Below are positions 1-12,392 of a DNA stretch of 12,392 nt, in pieces. The notes under the pieces were generated by a model that did no database searches, was not told the DNA's origin, and was given only the letters and a program-made list of their open reading frames with translations. The first letter of the stretch is position 1. Each line of letters starts with the position of its first letter. Source of the DNA: CAZSAT01 sp964604675 (GTDB lineage: Bacteria; Myxococcota_A; UBA796; CAJQPC01); NCBI GenBank assembly GCA_964604675.1, contig CAZSAT010000173.1, forward strand, positions 1 to 12,392. The letters are read 5' to 3'. A program made the translations under genes and the position numbers.

Positions 1-1419
1 GTGCCCAGCACCTGTGATCCGTGCACGACCTCGACCCACGAGTCGAACTGCTACGAGAGCACGAACGACTTCGTCGACGACTGCGCGGGGAACGACTGCG
101 ACGTCTCCGGCACCCTCACCTCGGCCTCGGTGTCCGCTGGCGTGCTCGAGGCCTCGGGCAGCGTGCAGGCCGGCGAGGGACTCGACAAGTGGTCCCTCGT
201 CATCGCCGAGGACACGGTGGTGAGCGAAGACTACGCCTCGGCTCCCAGCTCCGACACCTTCGACGTCGAGGTCGACCTCGGCGGCTTCGAGATCGAAGAT
301 GGCTCCCACACCATCGCGCTGTGGGTGCGGGACACCACGGACTGCACGGGCGACGTGCCGGTCGACTCGTCGAAGGTCGATTGTGAGGCCGAGGACTACC
401 TGCGATGCGATGACGGGGACGTCTACTGGTACAGCAGCTGCGGGACGATCGGGGACCGCGAGGACAACTGTTCGTCGAGCGAGACGTGCGTCGAACAGGG
501 CTCCACGGAGGCCGAGTGCAGCGAGGACTGCGGGAACGGCTCCGTCGACGCAGGCGAGGAGTGCGACGGGACCGAGCTCGACGGTGAGACGTGCTCCAGC
601 CTGGGCTACGCCGGAGAGACAGGGGCCGGGCTCAGCTGCGAGGCGTGCAGCTTCAACACGTCGAACTGCTGCACCGCGGAGGCCTCCTACCAGTGCGTCA
701 CCGAGGGCAGCGGGTACGACATCTACTACTACGACTCCTGCGGGAACCAGGGCTCGGTGAGGACCTACTGCGACTCCGACGAGACCTGCGTGAACGACTC
801 CTCGACCACGGCGAGCTGCAACGCCAACTGCGGAAACGGCAGCGTGGACGCGGGGGAGGACTGCGACGGCTCCGACCTGGATGGGGAGACGTGCACCAGC
901 CTGGGCTACGACGAAGGCACGCTGAGCTGCAGCTCCTGTTCGTTCGACGAGTCCGGCTGCTCCAGCTGTGGGGAGTCCGACTACTGGTCCCCCGACAGCA
1001 CCACCGACTCGGACGAGGGCGCCACCGTGGATGGCACCACCTACGGAACGGGCAACGGCACCACCCTCGACGTCGAGCTGCGGGACGACGGCACTGGCGA
1101 TGTGGAGTTCCAGATCTGCAAGGCCTCGGGCTCCTTCTCCGGCAGTGACCTCTGGGTCATCTTCGACGAGGACGAGCTCGGCGAGGGGGTCGTCTACGAG
1201 GCCGCCGTGTCGACCTCGTCCGGCTCCGCCTGCACCTCGTGGGTCGCGATCGACGGCTCGGCGTGGTCCGAGGGCGACGTGTTCGGCGGCGACATGCACA
1301 TCGAGAGCCCGAGCTCCTCCGAGGCGACCTGGGGTTCCGCATGCGTGGACGACGGCAGCACGACCGGGGACTGCTGGTTCATGGGGAGCTTCGGGACCAT
1401 GGAACGCACCTGCCTGTAG
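1..1419 (+). CDS. Secreted cysteine-rich protein with two DUF4215-like 12-Cys units (5' partial)
   Basis: The frame is open from the first base. Although base 1 reads GTG, no signal peptide follows (it opens V/M-PSTCDPC), so the gene very probably begins upstream and 472 codons are seen. Residues about 34-127 look like a beta-rich Ig-like domain. Residues 128-320 are two tandem units of 96 and 97 residues. Each starts with a C..E..Y.C / DSCG-type half and ends with a half of the form CGNGSVDAGE-CDG..LDGETC..LGY...LSC..CSF..S.C, the DUF4215-like repeat common in Myxococcota surface proteins. Residues 321-472 are a Thr/Ser/Gly/Asp-rich beta-type domain I do not recognise; it ends with several Cys and Trp. 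No catalytic motif is visible. The product is inferred to be exported and stabilised by disulphides. Its stop lies 10 bases before the nearest possible start (1430) of the next gene, so co-transcription is likely. Function unknown; a role outside the cytoplasm is the only safe statement. Confidence 0.85.
   Translation: MPSTCDPCTTSTHESNCYESTNDFVDDCAGNDCDVSGTLTSASVSAGVLEASGSVQAGEGLDKWSLVIAEDTVVSEDYASAPSSDTFDVEVDLGGFEIEDGSHTIALWVRDTTDCTGDVPVDSSKVDCEAEDYLRCDDGDVYWYSSCGTIGDREDNCSSSETCVEQGSTEAECSEDCGNGSVDAGEECDGTELDGETCSSLGYAGETGAGLSCEACSFNTSNCCTAEASYQCVTEGSGYDIYYYDSCGNQGSVRTYCDSDETCVNDSSTTASCNANCGNGSVDAGEDCDGSDLDGETCTSLGYDEGTLSCSSCSFDESGCSSCGESDYWSPDSTTDSDEGATVDGTTYGTGNGTTLDVELRDDGTGDVEFQICKASGSFSGSDLWVIFDEDELGEGVVYEAAVSTSSGSACTSWVAIDGSAWSEGDVFGGDMHIESPSSSEATWGSACVDDGSTTGDCWFMGSFGTMERTCL
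382..960 (+). repeat. Two tandem 12-cysteine units (288 bp and 291 bp)
   Basis: Unit 1 is 382-669 and unit 2 is 670-960, directly abutting, with Cys as first and last residue of each. Each holds 12 Cys in matching order, and the CGNGSVDAGE block is identical in both. The units differ by small indels: four residues extra before the DSCG-like motif in unit 2, and three extra in the GAGLSC region of unit 1. After unit 2 a new start-like SSCGES-DYW follows and then departs into a different domain. Confidence 0.85.
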
Positions 1420-1457
1420 GGGATTGGACATGGCGGGTGTGCTACGGTCCCGCCATC

Positions 1458-1462
1458 AGGAG
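1458..1462 (+). promoter_or_regulatory. Ribosome binding site AGGAG for the LamG-headed lipoprotein
   Basis: AGGAG lies six bases before the ATG at 1469. It is the better of two candidate sites. AGGGGA at 1418-1423 lies six bases before the alternative in-frame ATG at 1430. Confidence 0.55.
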
Positions 1463-1468
1463 CCCCTG

Positions 1469-4400
1469 ATGTCCGGCCTCGGATGGGCACTTCTCGCCGT
1501 CACAACGAGCTGCTCCGACACGGAGCTCACCGTCAACAGGAGCCAGGCGCCGGACGTCGCCTTCGGCGCACCGGCCGACATGGAGGTCGTGGAGACAGGC
1601 GACGTGCTCGTCACCACGACGGCGGAAGACGACCTCGACGACACCGAGCAGCTCGTGTTCGAGCTTCGCCGAAGCCAGGGCGAGTCGCTCGTCACCGAGA
1701 TCGCCGCCATCGAGCAGGACGTGGTGAACTGGATCGTGAGGGACGTGCCGCCGGGCACCATCACCCTGGTCTTCCAGGCCACCGACACCGACGGCAACGA
1801 GGCGAGCGTCGAACGGAGCTTCCTCGCAGCGCCGGACGGCGACGGAGATGGATTCCTCGACCACGAGTACGGCGGCGATGACTGTGACGACGCGCGCGCG
1901 GAGGCGTACCCCGAGGCCGAGGAGCTCTGCAACGACCTCGACGACGACTGCGACGACGACACCGACGAAGGCGTGGACGTCCCGGCCTGGTACTACGACG
2001 CCGATGGCGACGGCTACGGAGACCCCGACTCCGGCGTCGACAACTGCGATGCACCCAACACCGACTGGGTCGACAACGGCGACGACTGCAACGACGACGA
2101 CAGCGCCCTGAACCCCGACACGGTCTGGTACGCCGACACGGACGGCGACGGCTTCGGCACAGACAGCGCCACGACCACCTCCTGCGAGCCGCCGAGCGGC
2201 TACGCGGCCACCGACGACGACTGCGACGACGACGACGTCACCGTCCATCCCGAGGCGGTGGAGTCCTGCAACGCCATCGACGACGACTGCGACGGGGCCA
2301 TCGACGACGACGATGACGCGGTGGAGGGCACCCAAGCCTTCTACAGGGACACCGACGGGGACGGCTGGGGTACCGACGACGACACCTCAGCTGCGTGCGA
2401 AGCCCCGTCTGGCTACGTCGCGGCAGATGGCGACTGCGACGACGGCGACGCCGCGGTGAACCCGGAAGCCACCGAGGTCTGCGACGGACTGGACAACGAC
2501 TGCGACAGGCTCGTCGACGACGACGACTCCGACGTGGACCTGTCCACGGGCTCGGTCTTCTACCAGGACAGCGACGGCGATGGCTACGGAGCCGCAGACA
2601 TCGACCAGCGGTTCTGCGACGAGCCGAGCGGGTGGTCGTCCTCCGACTCCGACTGCGACGACTCCGACGCCACGGTCAACCCCGACACGATCTGGTACGC
2701 GGACACCGACGGCGACAGCTACGGCGATCCGGCCAGCACCACCACGAGCTGCGATCAGCCCACAGCGTACGTCTCGGACGACACCGACTGCGACGACGGC
2801 GACGCCACGCTGAACCCGGACACCGTCTGGTACGGCGACGGCGACGGCGACGGCTACGGTGACCCGGCCACCACGAGCACGGCCTGCGAGCAGCCGAGCG
2901 ACACGGTGTCGGACGACACCGACTGCGACGACAGCGACGCCACGGTGAACCCCGACACGGTCTGGTACATCGACGCGGACAGCGACGGCTACGGCACCTC
3001 GGACGGAACCACAGCCAGCTGCGAGCAACCGAGCGGCTACGAGTCGTCCTCCGACGACTGCCAGGACGCCGACGCCGACGTGAACCCCGGCGCGACCGAG
3101 GTCTGCAACGACGGCGTGGACGACGACTGCGACGGGCTGACCGACGCCGACGACGACTCCCTCGACGCATCGACCAACACCACCTGGTACGCGGACGCGG
3201 ACGGCGACAGCTACGGCGACCCCGACGCGACCACGGACAGCTGCGAGCAGCCCACGGGCTACGTCGCCGACGATCAGGACTGCGACGACGAGGACGGCTC
3301 CATCCATCCAGCCGGCGAGGAGATCTGCGACGGCGCCGACAACGACTGCGACACGGAGACCGACGAGGACTCGGCGACGGACGTCGTGACCTGGTACGCG
3401 GACACGGACGGCGATGGCTACGGCACGCCCGACGACGCCAGCGCGTCGTGCAGCCAGCCCTCCGGATTCGACGACGACGCCGACGACTGCAACGACAGCG
3501 ACGCGACTGTGAATCCTGCAGCAGCGGAGGCCTGCGACGGTGTCGACAACGACTGCGACGACGACATCGATGAAGACGACGCCTCCGACGCGGGCACCTG
3601 GTACGTCGACGACGACGCGGACGGCTATGGTGTGGCCGACGACAGCTCCACATCCTGCGATCAGCCGACCGGGACCGCGTCGCTGGACGGCGACTGCGAC
3701 GACGCCACCGCGGACGTGAACCCCGCGGCGACGGAGGTGTGCAACGACCTCGACGACGACTGCGACGAGCTCGTGGACGACGCCGACGACAGCCTGGACA
3801 GCACGACAGGCACGACCTGGTACGCGGACACCGACGGCGACAGCTACGGCGACCCGGACACCAGCACAGCGACGTGCGTCCAGCCGAGCGGCTACGCCGA
3901 CGACGCCGACGACTGCGACGACGGCTCAGCCGACGTGAACCCGGACGCCTCCGAGGTCTGCGACGAGATCGACAACGACTGCGACGAGCTCGTCGATCTC
4001 GACGACGACTCCCTGAGCGACGCCACGACGTACTTCGAAGACGCGGACGGCGACGGCTACGGCGACAGCGACAGCACCGCCGAGGCGTGCGACGTGCCGA
4101 CCGGCTACGCGGCCGACGACGGCGACTGCGACGATGACGACGCCGACGCGAACCCGGACGCGACGGAGGTCGCCAACGGCACCGACGACGACTGCGACGG
4201 CTCGACCGACGAGGGCGTGGACTGCTACTACGACTTCACCTACGGCCAGGGCGAGCTGTCGTCCGGCGCGTCGATCTTCGACTTCGACGCGGCCACCGAG
4301 TTCACCATCGAAGTGCGCTGGATGGTCACAGGAAGCTCGGGGCAGAGGCAGCGCGCGATCTCCGATCAGCCGGCCTACGCGACGGGCTGGCACCTCGGCA

Positions 4401-4846
4401 TCGACGGCACGGAACTGCGGTACTACGGCTACCCGAGTGGGACTTCAGCGCAGACCCATGTCACCACCCCTTCCGTCGCCGACGGCACCTGGCACGACTT
4501 GGCCCTCGTGCACGAGTTCGGCGCGCTCCGCGTCTACTACGACGGAGCAGAGATCACGACCGCCTCCTCCTCCTACACCGGCGCGACGACGACGGACGGA
4601 ACCGTGAACTTCGGCTCAATCTACGACGGTGGCGAGCGGTTCTACGGCGGACTCGACGCCCTCCGGGTGTCCGACACCGCTCTCTACACGGACACGAGCT
4701 ACGCCCTCCCGTCGTGGCTCGAGGCAGACGCCGGCACGCTCGGGCTCTGGAACTTCGACGACTGCGGCGGCACCACGGTCGCAGACGCGTCGGGCAACGG
4801 CTACGACATCACGCTCACGACCGACGCTGGTTGGGCCACGCGCTGA
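1469..4846 (+). CDS. Lipoprotein: Ig-like domain, MopE-type acidic repeat stalk, C-terminal LamG domain
   Basis: This is a predicted lipid-anchored surface protein of about 1125 residues. It opens MSGLGWALLAVTTSC; Cys15 is the likely acylated residue, though the TTS lipobox is weak. Residues about 35-122 form an Ig-like beta domain. Residues 123-919 are a cap plus 12 MopE-type units (WY-D-DGDGYGD, C..P.GY, DCDD, EVC, D-N/D-DCDG), the family Pfam calls the MopE putative metal-binding motif. Residues 920-1125 are LamG/concanavalin-like: DGTWHDLALV, LRVYYDGAEI, FYGGLDALRVSDTALY and LGLWNFDD..GTTVADASGNGYD. Calcium binding by the acidic loops is inferred; the copper-site residues of Methylococcus MopE are not evident. 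The start at 1469 has the best SD. ATG 1430 (13 residues longer) would add Arg residues to the signal peptide and cannot be excluded. The next gene has the same N-terminal half but a different head. Confidence 0.9.
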   Translation: MSGLGWALLAVTTSCSDTELTVNRSQAPDVAFGAPADMEVVETGDVLVTTTAEDDLDDTEQLVFELRRSQGESLVTEIAAIEQDVVNWIVRDVPPGTITLVFQATDTDGNEASVERSFLAAPDGDGDGFLDHEYGGDDCDDARAEAYPEAEELCNDLDDDCDDDTDEGVDVPAWYYDADGDGYGDPDSGVDNCDAPNTDWVDNGDDCNDDDSALNPDTVWYADTDGDGFGTDSATTTSCEPPSGYAATDDDCDDDDVTVHPEAVESCNAIDDDCDGAIDDDDDAVEGTQAFYRDTDGDGWGTDDDTSAACEAPSGYVAADGDCDDGDAAVNPEATEVCDGLDNDCDRLVDDDDSDVDLSTGSVFYQDSDGDGYGAADIDQRFCDEPSGWSSSDSDCDDSDATVNPDTIWYADTDGDSYGDPASTTTSCDQPTAYVSDDTDCDDGDATLNPDTVWYGDGDGDGYGDPATTSTACEQPSDTVSDDTDCDDSDATVNPDTVWYIDADSDGYGTSDGTTASCEQPSGYESSSDDCQDADADVNPGATEVCNDGVDDDCDGLTDADDDSLDASTNTTWYADADGDSYGDPDATTDSCEQPTGYVADDQDCDDEDGSIHPAGEEICDGADNDCDTETDEDSATDVVTWYADTDGDGYGTPDDASASCSQPSGFDDDADDCNDSDATVNPAAAEACDGVDNDCDDDIDEDDASDAGTWYVDDDADGYGVADDSSTSCDQPTGTASLDGDCDDATADVNPAATEVCNDLDDDCDELVDDADDSLDSTTGTTWYADTDGDSYGDPDTSTATCVQPSGYADDADDCDDGSADVNPDASEVCDEIDNDCDELVDLDDDSLSDATTYFEDADGDGYGDSDSTAEACDVPTGYAADDGDCDDDDADANPDATEVANGTDDDCDGSTDEGVDCYYDFTYGQGELSSGASIFDFDAATEFTIEVRWMVTGSSGQRQRAISDQPAYATGWHLGIDGTELRYYGYPSGTSAQTHVTTPSVADGTWHDLALVHEFGALRVYYDGAEITTASSSYTGATTTDGTVNFGSIYDGGERFYGGLDALRVSDTALYTDTSYALPSWLEADAGTLGLWNFDDCGGTTVADASGNGYDITLTTDAGWATR
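1835..4225 (+). repeat. MopE-type tandem repeat array, cap plus 12 units
   Basis: Full units are about 69-73 residues and made of two halves. The A half carries WY.D.DGDGYGD, then C..P.GY, then DCDD...NP. The B half carries EVC......DCDG plus an acidic linker. Four units (numbers 2, 5, 6, 7, counting the cap as 1) are A-only and exactly 135 bp. The last unit has EVANG instead of EVCxG, so it lacks the third Cys, but a new Cys follows in GVDCYYD. Confidence 0.9.
2552..2956 (+). repeat. Three consecutive A-only units of exactly 135 bp
   Basis: Units 2552-2686, 2687-2821 and 2822-2956 are each 45 codons. Each ends in NPD and runs straight into the next T-I/V-WY or equivalent start, with no EVC..DCDG half. 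A fourth 135-bp A-only unit sits apart at 1985-2119. Confidence 0.85.
4226..4846 (+). other. LamG/concanavalin-like C-terminal domain
   Basis: This is the head domain of the first lipoprotein, about 206 residues. It shows the family signature strings DGTWHDLALV, RVYYDGAEI and GGLDALRVSDTALY. They are followed by ADAGTLGLWNFDD and a DASGNGYD tail, the usual ending of bacterial LamG cassettes. A carbohydrate or matrix ligand is plausible for the family but no ligand is indicated. Confidence 0.8.
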
Positions 4847-4863
4847 GGCCGGCTCGCGGTCCG

Positions 4864-4898
4864 CCGACGAGCAGTCCTCGAATCGAGATCGTCGTCGG
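4864..4898. other. Possible hairpin in the 89-bp intergenic gap
   Basis: CCGACGA at 4864-4870 can pair with TCGTCGG at 4892-4898, with an inner CTCG/CGAG stem around AAT. No T-run follows, so it is not a canonical intrinsic terminator. GAC/GTC-type words are so common here that chance pairing is likely. No promoter hexamers stand out in 4847-4914. Confidence 0.2.
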
Positions 4899-4924
4899 AA
4901 ACGTCGGTGCTAAGATGCCTTCGC

Positions 4925-4929
4925 GGAGG
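4925..4929 (+). promoter_or_regulatory. Ribosome binding site GGAGG for the giant lipoprotein
   Basis: GGAGG lies six bases before the ATG at 4936, whereas the in-frame ATG at 4915 has no recognisable SD upstream. This decides the start chosen here. The counter-argument is that the longer form (MPSRRNR...) would give a more classical, positively charged signal peptide. Confidence 0.55.
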
Positions 4930-4935
4930 AACAGG

Positions 4936-12087
<7,152 letters not shown>

Positions 12088-12166
12088 TGACAAGCGTCAC
12101 GCTTGGCCGCTCGAACGTTGTCGCGGTCTCGACCGCGCTGGGAGTCGATGACAGGAGCGGCGCGTC

Positions 12167-12188
12167 GGGGAGGGGGGAGGGGTGCGGG
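12167..12188 (+). other. G-quadruplex-type tract (G4-A-G6-A-G4-TGC-G3)
   Basis: Four runs of three or more G occur within 22 bases with loops of one, one and three bases, matching the standard G-quadruplex pattern on the + strand. It sits exactly where the FG-GAP remnant changes frame. Confidence 0.6.
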
Positions 12189-12280
12189 CGACATCGACGC
12201 CAACGGCTTGGAAGACATCGTGGTCGGCGCCCCCTACGACGACTCGAGGGCCACGTCCGCTTGTTCAGCGTACCTCCTAC

Positions 12281-12286
12281 GAGGAG
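12281..12286 (+). promoter_or_regulatory. Ribosome binding site GAGGAG for the downstream lipoprotein
   Basis: GAGGAG lies seven bases before the ATG at 12294. That ATG overlaps the TGA of the FG-GAP remnant (ATGA), a layout typical of translational coupling, possibly inherited from when the remnant was intact. Confidence 0.55.
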
Positions 12287-12293
12287 CCGGACT

Positions 12294-12392
12294 ATGAAGC
12301 ATGGTCGACTCAACTTCTCGATCGAAGGCCACATGACGCGCTTCGTTCTGTCCGGAGTCCTGCTCACCAGCGCCGGGTGTGGCAACGACGGC
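12294..12392 (+). CDS. Lipoprotein gene, N-terminal fragment (3' partial)
   Basis: Thirty-three codons are seen before the window ends. The start at 12294 has the better SD (GAGGAG, seven bases upstream). The in-frame ATG at 12333 gives a cleaner lipoprotein signal, MTRFVLSGVLLTSAGC, with an Arg in the n-region and an SAGC lipobox; GAAGG lies four bases before it. Either way the product is inferred to be exported and acylated at the Cys of SAGC, followed by GNDG. Position and orientation suggest another member of this lipoprotein series, but the visible part is too short to show Ig-like or repeat domains. Confidence 0.7.
   Translation, partial: MKHGRLNFSIEGHMTRFVLSGVLLTSAGCGNDG

Larger units (their letters stand above)
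12088..12297 (+). pseudogene. Remnant FG-GAP blade, frame-broken
   Basis: In the frame of the preceding gene but beyond its stop, 12187-12297 reads GDIDANGLEDIVVGAP and ends in AYLLRGAGL-stop. This aligns without gaps over 36 residues, 14 identical, with the last blade of the giant lipoprotein, which ends AYLFYGEGL-stop. The expected upstream blade strand (D-D-R-S-G-A-S) lies in the next frame at about 12144-12166, with a G-rich tract between. There is no credible start or complete propeller, so this looks like the eroded 3' end of another FG-GAP gene. ATG 12087 overlaps the preceding stop and has GGAGG seven bases upstream. Its frame stays open into the last gene, but it encodes an Arg-rich shadow of the blade, so I do not call it a gene. 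A sequencing indel in the G tract could exaggerate the damage. Confidence 0.7.

Noticed and set aside
968..1468. Upstream in-frame extension of the LamG lipoprotein to 968
   Set aside because: It overlaps the end of the cysteine-rich gene, is Arg/Pro/Thr-rich noise, and would bury the signal peptide internally.
4864..4898. Intrinsic terminator between the two large lipoproteins
   Set aside because: The stem is interrupted, the loop is large and no T-run follows. The window's GAC/GTC bias makes such pairings likely by chance.
4714..4935. Upstream in-frame extension of the giant lipoprotein to 4714
   Set aside because: It overlaps the LamG domain of the previous gene and encodes Arg/His-rich out-of-frame sequence before the signal peptide.

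Overview
The window is very GC-rich. Its coding sequence is dominated by Asp codons (mostly GAC), and every supported gene lies on the + strand. Nothing resembles metabolism, information processing, tRNA, rRNA, CRISPR or transposase sequence. The content is a tandem run of secreted or lipid-anchored, highly acidic, cysteine-patterned repeat proteins. This combination (DUF4215-like CGNG..D.GE.CDG repeats, MopE-type DGDGYGD / DCDD / EVCDG.DNDCDG repeats, LamG heads and FG-GAP heads) is typical of Myxococcota and related former Deltaproteobacteria. The taxonomic call is an inference from protein style, not from a marker gene.

Layout. Positions 1-1419 hold the 3' part of a cysteine-rich secreted protein with two tandem 12-Cys units. 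Positions 1469-4846 hold a lipoprotein with an Ig-like domain, a cap plus 12 MopE-type units, and a C-terminal LamG/concanavalin-like domain. Positions 4936-12087 hold a giant paralogue: the same signal/Ig-like/cap start, 26 further MopE-type units, and exactly seven FG-GAP blades at the C terminus. Positions 12088-12297 hold a broken remnant: one orphan FG-GAP blade whose upstream half lies in another frame, with a poly-G tract at the junction. At 12294 a further lipoprotein gene starts and runs off the window.

How they may work together. The two central genes look like a duplicated surface-display chassis. It has a lipid anchor, one Ig-like domain, a long acidic stalk that probably binds calcium and is disulphide-pinned, and an interchangeable distal head (lectin-like in one, beta-propeller in the other). 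Close spacing and common orientation suggest co-expression, but no promoter or convincing terminator is visible. The biological role (adhesion, matrix, cell contact) is not shown by the sequence.

Most interesting sequence-level observations. (1) There is a reciprocal Asn/Asp rule across about 34 repeat halves. (2) The repeat unit is two modules, with B halves cleanly missing to leave 135-bp A-only units, three of them consecutive. (3) The first five units of the two paralogues are collinear, followed by independent expansion. (4) An orphan FG-GAP blade lies beyond the stop of an already complete seven-bladed propeller, with a G-quadruplex-like tract at the frame break.
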